Shown here: positions 31,901 through 36,195 of the stretch, in pieces
How the letters are laid out: each line of letters opens with the position of its first letter
Position numbering within the stretch: the first letter of the stretch is position 1
Assembly: GCF_024400215.1 (NCBI RefSeq)
Contig: NZ_CP053748.1
Span: 3,844,001 to 3,908,000, forward strand
Source of the DNA: Massilia sp. erpn
Lineage (GTDB): Bacteria; Pseudomonadota; Gammaproteobacteria; Burkholderiales; Burkholderiaceae_D
DNA: 64,000 nucleotides
Direction of reading: 5' to 3'
Notes under the pieces: generated by a model
Databases searched by the model: none
Seen by the model: the letters and a program-made list of their open reading frames with translations, nothing else
What the model was told of the DNA's origin: nothing
Position numbers and translations under genes: made by a program

Positions 31901-34900
31901 TGACCTCGCATACCGATATGGGCGGCGGTGTCACGACGTACAAGCACAACGAGCTCAACCAGGTAGTCTCCCAAATCATCGGCAAGACGGAGCGCGCCAC
32001 TGTGCAAGGCATTGACGTCCGTCCGGCCAGCGTGACGATCGATGGCCAGGAACGGATCAATGAGTACAAGGATGGCCAGTTGGTCAAGGTGACGGATAAG
32101 AAGGGCGATACGGTCCTGAGCGTCACCACCTACAGCTACAATCTGGCCGGACAGCGCAGCCGCGAGCGCACCGTGGACAAGGACGGCACCACCGTCCAGG
32201 ATAACTTCATCCAGTACGATAGCCTTGGCCGGATGCGCGAAGTCGCCGACAACCATTTCAACGTGCAGTTCTACTACGACGTGAATGGCAACCGCACGCT
32301 GGTGAGGTCCAGCTATCGCAATGGCAAGGACCTTGAGAATACGGTGGATGCCTACAACCAGTTCGACGAGATGAACCGCGAAACCATCGCCAACGGCGAA
32401 TGGGATAGCGCAAGCAAGAGCGTCGTGATGGGCAAAAACGGTCACGAGATCCGTTATGACAAGACTGGCCTGCGCCTCAGCGACAGCTATCAGTACAAGC
32501 CGACCGGCAAGGACTACACGTTGCCGACCACGGAACAGTATGACTATGATGCCGCCGGCCGCCTGGTGACGGTAACGCGCGACGGCTATCGCACTGACGA
32601 GCGCCAGTACGACGCGGCCGGCCGCGTGGTGCGCAGCGGCGCGGGCATCGGCGTGAACGGCGATAGGCTGCGTGAATTCGGCGTTGTCGCGGAAACCCGC
32701 ACCTATGCCTACGATGCCGCTGGCAGGGCGACGCGCGTCAAGTACCGCAATAACGACTACTACGGCAATAACAACCCCAAGGATTCGAATTTCAAGGACG
32801 ATATTTATTACCGCGAAGTGAATGAACGTGGCGGCGGCTATGACCTGGCCGGCAATCTGAGCGAGTACACCGTTGTTCCGGCCCGCCGCGCGGCGCATAC
32901 CGTTGTCAGGAACAACTATATCCGCTTCGAAGGGTATAAAAACCTGAGCATATTTGCAGAGCGCGAGCAATACAGTGCGACGACCGCCTATGAATATGAC
33001 GCCTTCGGTAATGTGCTGAAGGTCAGCGATAGCGGCAAAGCCTCGCTGACCCGCACCTTCACCAACGACGTCGATGGCCGTTCCCTGCGCAAGCTGCAGA
33101 ACGGCGTCACGACGCGCTCGCTCATCGTCAATGGCGAACTGCTTGGCGAAAGCAGTAACGAACTCAATCCTGAAGGGCTGGCTGATACTTATGAGCCAGC
33201 GACCTCGGGCTCGAATACGGCCGCGCCGTCGATCTACTACGCGCAGGAAGGCGATAGTCTGCAATCGATCGCCAAAGCGCTGTGGGGCGATAGCAAGCTG
33301 TGGTATCTGATTGCCGACGCCAATAACCGCAGCACGCCCGACGTCAGCGCGGGCGAAATGCTGATCATCCCGACGCGCGCGAATACGCTGCACAACGATC
33401 ACCAAACGTTCAAGCCCTATAACCAGGCTGAACAGATCGGCGACACCATGCCGACGCTGCCGGCACCGGCTGCTCCGAAAGGGGGGGGATGTGGCGGTGT
33501 CGGGCAGTTGCTCATGGTGGTGGTGGCGGTGGCCGTCACTTACTTCACTGGTGGATTGATGGGTGGCGTAGCCGGTCAAATGCTGGGTGCGGCGATGGGC
33601 TCCGTGGCAAGCCAAGCCGTCGGTATGGCCTTGGGTATTCAAGACAGTTTCAGCTGGAAGGGCGTGGCCTTGGCCGCTGTGGGTGCGGGTGTGGCAAGCG
33701 GCGTAAGTGCGCTGGCGCAAGGCAGCGCATTGGGTAGTGTGTTCCAGGGCGCGTCATGGCAAGCGGCTGCGGCGAGGGGGATGCTGTCCAGTGCCATCAG
33801 CCAGGGTATTGGTAATATCACAGGCCTGCAGGATGGCTTTAGCTGGCGTTCGGTGGCGGCGGCCGGCGTCGGCGCGGCTGTCAGCACCAGCATCAACGAA
33901 GAGCTTGGCTTGACTGTGGGTGGACGGGAGGTTACCGGACTGAACACAGTCGATAAGCTGTTCAGGCAAACCATGTCCGGCCTGGCATCGGGTACGGCAA
34001 CGGCGATTGCACGCGGTGGCAAGATTTCGGTAACGCAGATTGCTACAGATGCGTTTGGCAATGCGCTGGGTAGCAGCTTGGCGGAAGAGATTCAGAGTTC
34101 GCAGGGACGGGCCTACCGTGAGGGGGTACGCCTAGGGACAATTGATAATGAGCCTGAGTTGAACGCCATTCGTGAGCGGTATGCTGCCGGTGCGCGCCGA
34201 AGAGTTGACTCACTGCCAGCTATTGGCATGCTGCCGGACGAGCCTATCCCGACCTTAAATCTTGACGAAGTGATTGGTGGTCTTCCTTCCACTAGCGCTG
34301 CTGGCACTACCGAGCGCACAGAAAGTCAAATTGCTTGGGCCGAGGCTGCGGTCGCTGGACCAGGTGGGCGTCCCGAGCGATTGACCCTGGCGAATCGCAA
34401 TTTCCTTAAGTTGGCCAAACCAATGATCAACCATAATGAGATAGTTGACTTTGCGTCCGGCGATGTCCGCACGTTATTGTTCCGTGGTGATGCCGAGCTT
34501 GTACCTGTTGTACGTCGAGAGAATGAGTTCTTCACTAAGACCGCGCTGAAGGCATATGAAAAGCTTGGTCTCGATGCTGTCGTTAATGGCGAGCAGTATG
34601 AAATATCGAGGGCTGCGTGGGGGCCCATAGCAATGATGAACAGCGCCCCACCGTCGGCAACAACGACGATTGGTGAGGTAATCAATGACGGCCGAACGAT
34701 TGCCGGACGCTCGTCACCGCTAACTTTCTTTGTTTCTCAATCAGGGGCGCGAGCCGGTGACTTAGTTGAATCCTTTGGCATGGGAGATCCTCCGCAGGCT
34801 TCGACGGCAGGGTTCGGAGGGGGGGTTCCATTGATCGTCAACGGATTGAAGTATGGCTCTAGTAATGCCTATAGCAAGACTTTGCCAGATGCGCCGATGG

Positions 34901-35253
34901 TCGGTGATCCTGGAAAATATTCTGGCGATCTGGTCCAGCGCAGTAATAAAGGATTCGCTGCATACGAAAAGGAATACGAGAGGAATGGCAATTACGGAAC
35001 TGGGAAAGTGATTTTGGCATACAGTTCCAAGGCGGACACGTTCGCATTGGTTGTGCAGCCCGATGGTGCACGATCGGGCATGGCTATTTCCACCATTCGA
35101 GATCAGTTATATGCCGCAGGTTTCAATAATGCCATTGCCTTCGATGGCAGTACGTCGGCAACACTGGTCCGAGATCGGGCAGTACAAATTGCCCCTAAAG
35201 CATACAAAGATGCGACTATTAACATCGGCATTGGAATTAGAAGGAAGCGTTAA
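13909..35253 (+). CDS. Giant RHS/YD-repeat protein with DUF4214 array and C-terminal toxin-like domain
   Basis: This single open frame of 7114 residues starts at an ATG behind AGAAGGAATGCT. Residues 1-470 are an RHS-type N-terminus (NIYVNAATGNLVLQHQDE) and YD repeats. Residues about 478-670 are a jelly-roll-like insert. YD repeats continue to about 2540, where one DUF4214 module appears, and resume to about 2895. A beta-rich segment follows, then twelve DUF4214 modules (about 3143-5670) joined by Ala/Lys/Asp-rich linkers. YD repeats return at about 5757. A LysM domain is at about 6442-6488, a Gly/Ala-rich hydrophobic region at about 6525-6700, and a low-GC C-terminal domain from about 6745. 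There is no signal peptide, PAAR domain or DPxGL cleavage motif. RHS proteins form shells that enclose a C-terminal effector; DUF4214 is usually seen in secreted proteins. I infer a contact- or surface-delivered polymorphic toxin; the export route is unknown. Confidence 0.9.
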   Translation: MVAIVGGNGLGLVNSTAATLGQRGQFGAAQLGRNGDNIYVNAATGNLVLQHQDEFLAATGLGQSLIRTYNSQGQFNDDNGDNWKLSLSRSVGNLDGTLNTEKSTISRVGGDGAITVFTYDRATQAYRSSDGAGAYDSLSYDSAKAQWTWTSGSTRVTEIYDANNGGRLIGSRDLDGNSLNYAYNANGLLSQIDDSSGGSTVLKYSGNNLGEIETRFTNAQGLVVAQTRVRYEYDNANRLSKVSTDLSPENNHIADDRIVWTRYSYDGDSKRVTLIEQHDGAQLAIQYQQLGANWVVAQTSDEAGRSTRYVYDPAKKTASATDSTGLSRSFTFDAAGQLKSLSQADTLNGGGNSNGFEYDASGNVTAYTDANGNKTVYRYDFNGNCIYERDAQGNVVERSFGGLNQLQTETKYVQPDPDAAGPALAGDAQTTRYVYDDKNHLRFIVSPENRVTEMRYDARGQRTSTIAHAAPLSLTLPMSTYDFSNGLAGLRTNPGTGSIVASNGAIKFTATNQPNVDYFGIYFGAKPLGTNFRFEATMPTKPLPLETTLGMGLSGGSWNTPSARRLSVAFNGYGLVVNSWIGSSQAGKILGPIKPGATYVVEIETEPKGTAILYVYEKGSERASGYSWRNEFAPGSQPTFNAESTSGPNIAAGNDAAILLDNLSMTRAPQEADLAAWANGLSADLKKQALRTDFGYDQRGLLASSTSYAKLDTAGNGVTDGSQSALRYVYNQAGQLQQTFDADNNLTSYIYDGVGRLISTRRPGVPKTSTVVDETPLMRSINGKSYLSTQTTVTQASGHSTVSTYDTSGRLLSIQERGTNDVTASETFYGYDRNGRPRWTLPLGGSRSYAFYDSLGRKRAEVDGDGSLSEYRYNNEGQLQQLIRYAKAVDIGQLAAGKGRTDEALELADLPLTPGAGDEIEYRAYDAAGRLVKSVDAAGYLTETRYDGQSRIVATVRYAARVSVDNPNALPSAATSATDRTSRLFYDKDGKLQGTLDADGYLTEHKYDNAGRLVETASYATPTTAALRASGSFSALLPGGAAIRTYQVYDGKGQLIASIDGQGYLTRLAYNANGQLSSKTRYAKEAGYAPGSDLDKLAQGAGEAQTSSYDYNALNQLKSETAPDGTVTRYVYDLDGQRSATIVAPGATDERSQLRRFDAFGRLVAELSAEGAAKYPASGAQEEVEAIWQQYSTQFSYDAQGRRRMMVDAAGNRTLYYYDRDGRLSHSINAAGEVEARSYNAQNRLARSTTYATRIDSARLQPLSGGNEADIRELVASLASASDTVVRYAYGARGLLTSQTDAEGFVTSLHYDAFGQLDSRTTQIKDGRSVTDTLAYNRRGQLTDTVSDLGGANLSTHADYDAFGRPEKRRDANGNVTSFGYDKLGRQVSVQLPLGPATTATYDAFDRVLTQTDANGQTTRTEYNTQQRSITLTTPEGVKKVVRNNRYGQQIELIDGNNNTTTFEYDRNGKLLKTVNALKEEVKNAYDQAGRLWQSTDANGTVTEFAYDAANRVLSKTVDVNGPLKLSTKYSYDALGQVQTVTDPRGIVTRNAYDRKGQLKSVIVDENGAKLETRFEYDGRGKTLSVTDPAGRVTVYEYDNLGRRIAEVVDPASRNPKGLDLRTEYEYDGNGNVIARKDANQYPTRFAYDANNRLRGSIDPAGAVTLNEYDAAGRLTKTSRIAKALDLETELRSMPQPRSTASDTAALLERVSTDLGHDGAQWNIYNADGQVEYIVDGAGKVSKLEYDKNGNVTGRTSYAEKIAVAGLGIAPGKDKLPALKASGSDQRQRIVYDAANRVIATVTAQHQLVDDIQEWAVVAYAYDGNGNLIEQRAYSRAINSNVMPAKEAVLFFVFGEPSQGYGDSVKRYGYDHANRQILSATALGVDAQGTPRWAVAEQQFDRSGNLLQRAEYRNALGETGLPAKPGAEALRNWMSGAVSDDGDRIARYAYDGAGRQIAQIDAEGAVTRQEFDRSGQVTQRTQYAVALKALGRDERATDMLGRLQANAAADRSERREFDQAGRPRFALDAAGYIKEWRYDALGRVLSTHAYLVPAKDGGKIETAAAARGNEARVNRFSYDAQGNVLSSTDSMGASETFSYDALGNKKSYTNKLGNTWEYEYDAAGRLKEETGPPVTVHENGMLEAGDWTKPRAGQVVRLKTLMTYDALGNLTWRVEAAGVAGQERRTRYEYDAAGHQVTIVRSGWRVYDAGADAGLSQNGFGGRTESDSGELVTTVLYDIFGRAVRNTDALGNVSEKAYDNLGRVILERDAENHVTAYQRDAFGDVRQLTRYSQALTTSLLAPWTAQSQQKALAAQLRALASAEDRAIYNDYDKLGRVTRTVEAQVFVFDPNSLGASQKYLASRATTTAYDAFGGAKEKKVFGVDGTGKQLSRAAETRYTFDQRGALASEWTLTGEAGIEQGYVTLMEYDFAGNLARKVEYSDKIVNWNAVGSVPPQVKGNDRETRFVYDREGRKVEEIRANVEFTIGQGNATARGEVSTKYAYDAVGNLVTTIDAYGNASYSYYDSLGHVTAVVGPNAQARTQVASLFQAVLRRAPSAQELNGWSKKLAEDQDLLGMADALLTSEEGRRMYPADQDNRAFLTTLYLNSQNRAPDPGGLEFWATAMATPGFSKARAVVDILRALTGYSGSHPLAYNSRRWFNEQIEKALRETMPAQDVDQYGRRAPLTELRLDAFGNVTQRIEYSNGALFANAGGYAVLAPNLDADRISTTAYDAGGHAVQVVNAEGHSSYASYDKLGRIAKQWAHVTQRNTWAPNNTLHKTSFLVFTYDKLGRAVSTKEPSTTEGILERSSVYNAFGELSRRYAGGLLVEYNEYDQAGRLWRTNAGDGVSRVMLHDNAGNVTAELRSATLKLISEAYRDAQQVDGLPGLLRNETRYDVLGHVTAQICPAQQVGSDVPSSLVEANISVLATDRTIFTLHDEILDRNNPRYGERPGFRWSGQNSLKLDLRGLARLGSGDIKIEVAYATKAVSAAESGNNWARPASEHSYSQIFSAAQADAGPLLSWNDPLEPLDEIRYIRVSKKDQSGRWSVLTESNGSGPTGHALHIAAPADPGIQVALQYRLRGSAGWQDAKGLTSFGDVLRFDSSALADGEYEYQVLQAGLDGGQAVVRESGAWTVSDIKARRDVTQLYVAVLNRTPDASGLQFWANAVRGGVTPLHIVTQMLEGEEGKGIYPPGDSNTAFLGRLYRNIFGAELPAARAASLESQLASRGRAQTVLDLMNEVMSDCRPGTEVARQLFADKVEVGLAYGFKLKGSNMRSAAELLNKLAAGGKAAVLAEAAVTAAREEAQRRIATLYIAFFNRAPDKGGLEFWVDALQKGTSLSNIASGMLSGGEAQKLFAGATSGEPFMQKLYQNLLGRAPGAEELKTGLGLLANNSREDAALALIDLISSYRGSDAPSLAAQRMLTNKVVVGLAYAVEMQGTEPDVATALLAGVHAESSANAAARAAKVAADLLLKQAQLKQATAQAAAEAAAAADAALPMEKKRELIARLYVGLLNRAPDSGGLAFWSKALSPQLSVGAIAQELLSSEEGRQVFSSGLSDEQFLRQLYQQAFNRPADEGGLKFWLTAMVEQKASRGKIAADVLAGLVMTREPVGEVLVSQRLFNNKVALGLSYALSMGGDDPLAARQINALVTADDITAASAAADAAIAAAVSKAAREAAADTAAAAAKAAADLAASTALLQAARDRASANAAAAAAPLAGKLLSYTRLYVALFKRAPDFQAINAASVALEGGKSLANLAQDMLSAPELKPQYGAGLSDEDFVKSVFWNTMGRREDSAGGIAFWVQALRQKSRPEITVDILDGLVNGNWALESELAARADLLQRSATALASAIAGSDAAIAEARAAADAAAQAASTAKTIADEANRKAAALGGSVNLGAAEQRLKLIRVYVAVLQRTPTLGELSQRLAELAAGVNLGDIAQALLGSAEGLARFKADLSPTGFISEFYQKTLGRVPDEGGGKFWSDALAQGRSKGSIVADIIDSVVANTGTHEGALLSQKLFDQAVLDAANAVAGAAAEAARQAGNGKTEADKAALDATKAAEDAGKAAQAARELAERTAQALANVSSAATGKHLQVLRLAVAMLGREPALKEFNDWLALASAESLPALAKKLGALAEWKQQYDGLGDAAFIRKFYELVLRRTADSGGFAYWMGRLGENSDRFKLVCDMIEGLVLEKLPEESAMTSQRLFNERVSSAASSLSAAAATAARQASEEAVKAATSATQAQALLAQAESDSAKAAKGAEAAANSLKALMTAPSEARLGVVRLALAMLGRAPTGTELQGWLAMYAASGKLLDVALDMEKQGDWRQGYGAMGDSAFIDAFYLKVQGREADAGGKQYWMNELQNLKRRRGDVVNDMVYTLSNIASADPRVIGSKKFFNDNVAATMNQVSDAAAQAVAGAQGDKEKAAKVLDDAKQALKLAQQAVATAESKAQQALDSLNALIKSSAPGVNQRLQIVQLYALIYQRVPDQAGMNKWLQELAGSNMYAVAEKMLNTPEGLGKYASSLTREDFIAKVYQAAFGRKPFVENDNGANWWLGQWGDRSRGEMLVRIVEVGTGYDKGKTGLGQRDQANFLSTVTSYLNTVERDAAAAVGTANTALENANRERDSRNAELNAAKTATGTAQTDYNNANVKGNEAARNAANVAAAQGNTATATARLRLARLYVGVHNRYDGTTRIDLGGYTFWANSLGSMSGAELENQLVHIAGQFLLMPEMKTRYPDSMAPAAFVTAFYQTVLGRQPDPSGLDSWSKLVASNGRAHAVKNIIDSLVTYGETGERDQAAALSRLTFESRVSAELDNLAALAASDYNSKDAAARLAENQVSLAGINTADLEISAALTAQSNADQLEQVRRNGNRLAGLWANASADSLSKLSQLYVALLGRAPELGTVEYGPGQTSSISTFANNILNSDESKRYLGYNLSDDAFVDRLFALALGHADGGWGKNTLRDYHKGNRGALVQDILTNVSNPSSPDYASFMGRVNNALTSLRGEAQRARDDYASAVQQQNGAGTRLSNAYAARTRAVEAYNNAQAVAGNARREANTALSALTGMRAAQAIAKAGSDAGLARYNASVAMTALTGRQENESKAKQAYDTAVKVAQDAKAAADAAVLAASATTSASRLQEKVVAAANVVNEAEGARQALKTASDAVQSATTALTTSDNAASAASAAALAAAEAVRTAAAAVSSVAATATAALAADQARIAAGKSKEAADLANALAQNQAASDAAAKADANAVVAAAAVVVASNAAADAALRNKALSEAAEKARQLAAAAIAAAKLAANSDAAAAESTVGVAQAAQAGRQAADLAAAAAARLLASANGIGAVGMSANALARAMANAAAAGKAAAAEVAQAALAWSQTPLEVQRRAAVVKLYLALLGRAPDQYGINNAAASLKAGYGVADLANWMLVADETLKAFPATMSSAAFISKLFSNLQGSAPDEKTLAEWQAKAATLNRGQLVAGIIEEVSGLRGVKLDQVQGLLTLQERLADSLKQASATMVAAMTPEKVKEAAAKAIAEAAEKAMAEAKQADAAAAALAAATPYAEYARPLTELYLAVLGRGPNADEFYEAMGLLGAGVKLAELAQVLLRTEVGRARFPTDVNAFVRSVYLNVLEREPDGGGADFWIRSMLKDGKSRAETLVGMLDGVKNYAGPNAVWLAAQHRFQNRVSTALTQVVTDARNGLPAARAAVELAERTTKAAQFVGAGRYSDPAQEVLAPALKGKVADGVMVATPVTYRENDRWGNVLSVSDARNRNWKTEYRYNAANQLVSTTQAEAEDRNSGNKVRAVTRNAYDKLGRLYAATDAKGNVNITSYDANSNAVVETHADGGVVRKDYDVFGNRITLEQERGTGLNGQNLGAIRSEYAYDRLGLLKSSKSAPVTVYKTDTYGGGGMTSDLVGTQQLIETYGYDVLGRRVSVTNALGQTAYTAYDLAGNVVWQEDATGRTVRTTYDAFHHKTEQFDINGSMSWTVDPHGKVTSHTDMGGGVTTYKHNELNQVVSQIIGKTERATVQGIDVRPASVTIDGQERINEYKDGQLVKVTDKKGDTVLSVTTYSYNLAGQRSRERTVDKDGTTVQDNFIQYDSLGRMREVADNHFNVQFYYDVNGNRTLVRSSYRNGKDLENTVDAYNQFDEMNRETIANGEWDSASKSVVMGKNGHEIRYDKTGLRLSDSYQYKPTGKDYTLPTTEQYDYDAAGRLVTVTRDGYRTDERQYDAAGRVVRSGAGIGVNGDRLREFGVVAETRTYAYDAAGRATRVKYRNNDYYGNNNPKDSNFKDDIYYREVNERGGGYDLAGNLSEYTVVPARRAAHTVVRNNYIRFEGYKNLSIFAEREQYSATTAYEYDAFGNVLKVSDSGKASLTRTFTNDVDGRSLRKLQNGVTTRSLIVNGELLGESSNELNPEGLADTYEPATSGSNTAAPSIYYAQEGDSLQSIAKALWGDSKLWYLIADANNRSTPDVSAGEMLIIPTRANTLHNDHQTFKPYNQAEQIGDTMPTLPAPAAPKGGGCGGVGQLLMVVVAVAVTYFTGGLMGGVAGQMLGAAMGSVASQAVGMALGIQDSFSWKGVALAAVGAGVASGVSALAQGSALGSVFQGASWQAAAARGMLSSAISQGIGNITGLQDGFSWRSVAAAGVGAAVSTSINEELGLTVGGREVTGLNTVDKLFRQTMSGLASGTATAIARGGKISVTQIATDAFGNALGSSLAEEIQSSQGRAYREGVRLGTIDNEPELNAIRERYAAGARRRVDSLPAIGMLPDEPIPTLNLDEVIGGLPSTSAAGTTERTESQIAWAEAAVAGPGGRPERLTLANRNFLKLAKPMINHNEIVDFASGDVRTLLFRGDAELVPVVRRENEFFTKTALKAYEKLGLDAVVNGEQYEISRAAWGPIAMMNSAPPSATTTIGEVINDGRTIAGRSSPLTFFVSQSGARAGDLVESFGMGDPPQASTAGFGGGVPLIVNGLKYGSSNAYSKTLPDAPMVGDPGKYSGDLVQRSNKGFAAYEKEYERNGNYGTGKVILAYSSKADTFALVVQPDGARSGMAISTIRDQLYAAGFNNAIAFDGSTSATLVRDRAVQIAPKAYKDATINIGIGIRRKR
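21526..21840 (+). repeat. Isolated DUF4214 module inside YD repeats
   Basis: This stretch encodes about 105 residues (about 2540-2645) with the DUF4214 two-half pattern: VASLFQAVLRRAPS then FLTTLYLNSQNRAPDPGGLEFW. It is separated from the main array by about 500 residues, partly ordinary YD repeats, so it looks like an independent insertion. Confidence 0.75.
23335..31120 (+). repeat. Tandem array of twelve DUF4214 modules with Ala-rich linkers
   Basis: Twelve diverged modules of about 100 residues begin near 23335, 23830, 24418, 25078, 25615, 26185, 26749, 27328, 27940, 28573, 30064 and 30598. Each has two half-units of the form LYxxxLxRxPDxxGLxFW, the second usually preceded by a phenylalanine-rich turn (for example FLRQLYQQAFNRPADEGGLKFW). 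The linkers are alanine-rich with regular Lys/Asp/Glu, which predicts long helices or coiled coils. The longest linker runs from about 28930 to 30055 (about 375 residues). The modules are too diverged at DNA level to look like recent copies. Confidence 0.8.
34140..35253 (+). other. C-terminal variable domain: putative phosphodiester glycosidase-like (NAGPA) effector
   Basis: This is the last 370 or so codons of the giant RHS gene. Base composition drops here: the 60-base row at 34381 has 26 G+C, while a row in the array at 30001 has 45. The encoded domain has the order seen in NAGPA/phosphodiester glycosidases: VVNGEQYE, then FGGGVPLIVNG (from F6969), then a regulatory-looking loop, and near the end FALVVQPDGARSGM with an AFDGSTSATLV motif (D7079, S7083). 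The usual family motif is LDGGGSS, so two glycines are replaced here. I infer a hydrolase acting on a sugar-phosphodiester, carried as the toxic tip of the RHS protein. The assignment is from motif order only. Confidence 0.55.
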
Positions 35254-35759
35254 TGACTAAGTGGGTTAATTGGCAGGCATTAGCAGCAAGTGCGCTTGGC
35301 ATTGTGACGGCGGCGCCTCTAGCGCCACATGTCATCATGCTAGAATTCTCCCGTGATGTTCCAGGAACATTGGCGGTACCTATTGGTTCATCTGTGGGGC
35401 TATGCGCAGCAGTGATCTTGCTTGTGGTGTTTAGCATTCGAAAGCGCTCGGGTTCTTTATTGTTTGTATTGGCGCTGGGGAGCGTTTGCTATATGTTTTC
35501 CCTGCGGTTTATTACTTTTAATGCTGCTAACGCGGAGGTAACGGAATATTTCGTAGGGATGCCAATTCGACGAGTCGAATTTAAGAATTTTAATGATGAA
35601 ATATACTGCATAAGCAGTTCATTACTTAGCCTTTCGTTTGTATCCAAGGCTAGTGGTGGCAAGTTTGAGACCTTCCGAGGAATCTGGCCGGCGTATTTAA
35701 ATGACAAAGAGATCGCTTTGCGAACAGCAGCGATTCCCCTTTGCTCAATAGCTCGCTAG
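35253..35759 (+). CDS. Putative membrane immunity protein for the RHS C-terminal domain
   Basis: I know no family for this 168-residue protein. Its ATG shares one base with the RHS stop (TAATG), and AGAAGGAAG sits 6 bases upstream, so translation is coupled to the giant gene. Three hydrophobic segments can be seen at about residues 8-28, 42-60 and 68-85 (the last around SLLFVLALGSVCYMF), followed by a soluble C-terminal part of about 80 residues. The DNA is low in G+C like the toxin domain (25 of 60 in the row at 35461), as expected for a toxin-immunity pair that moved together. A membrane-bound immunity protein would suit a toxin acting at or outside the inner membrane. The function is inferred from position only. 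Confidence 0.6.
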   Translation: MTKWVNWQALAASALGIVTAAPLAPHVIMLEFSRDVPGTLAVPIGSSVGLCAAVILLVVFSIRKRSGSLLFVLALGSVCYMFSLRFITFNAANAEVTEYFVGMPIRRVEFKNFNDEIYCISSSLLSLSFVSKASGGKFETFRGIWPAYLNDKEIALRTAAIPLCSIAR

Positions 35760-35851
35760 ATCGGGATCCATTGCGAGCCTCGTAGTTCGCACTATATGTA
35801 TTGGTCTTGCGTGGCGTGCTGCGAAATAGTAGCTTTTCTCAAAAAGAAAAA

Positions 35852-35890
35852 GCTCCCCAACCCTGGTGATTTGGTGGGGAGCCTTTCTTT
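35852..35890 (+). terminator. Rho-independent terminator after the putative immunity gene
   Basis: GCTCCCCAACC pairs with GGTGGGGAGC across a 10-base loop with one bulged A, and is followed by CTTTCTTT. An A-rich run precedes it. It would end the RHS-immunity transcript. Confidence 0.75.
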
Positions 35891-36152
35891 AGTTGCCAGG
35901 CTGCGGCTGTTGATTATTGGTCGGCCGACATCCGCAGCGATTCTATGCGCTACTTGGCAAGCATCTCGGAGAGGATTTGAGCCAGATTGCCGCTAGGAGG
36001 GGCGCGAAATACCTGCTCGTTGGCAATGAGAGCGAATTCTCAGGCCGTTTGTTCAAGTTTTGGGCGTACCATCATCGCGCGACTAATAGGTGCTTTCAAA
36101 ACTCAATAGCAAAGTGAGTATTGGTGAGTAAATAGCCAATATTGTTCGGTAT

Positions 36153-36180
36153 AGTATTGTTTCCCTTTGTAAACAATACT
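36153..36180. promoter_or_regulatory. Perfect 10-base inverted repeat upstream of the GH5 gene
   Basis: AGTATTGTTT and AAACAATACT are separated by 8 bases, 15 bases before the glycoside hydrolase start and overlapping a TATAGT -10-like box (36150-36155). A related half-site, ATATTGTTC, lies just upstream at about 36140. This has the look of an operator for a repressor, or a leader hairpin. Confidence 0.5.
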
Positions 36181-36195
36181 TACAGGACTATCTGG

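Larger units (their letters stand above)
35760..36195. other. Intergenic region downstream of the toxin-immunity pair
   Basis: These 436 bases hold a rho-independent terminator (35852-35890), a stretch with two short overlapping ORFs of 66 codons (35796-35996 and 35917-36117), and an AT-rich promoter region before the glycoside hydrolase. The second ORF encodes LGKHLGEDLSQIAARRGAKY, which looks protein-like but matches nothing I can name and has no good ribosome site. It could be a decayed gene piece left by cassette exchange. Confidence 0.4.
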
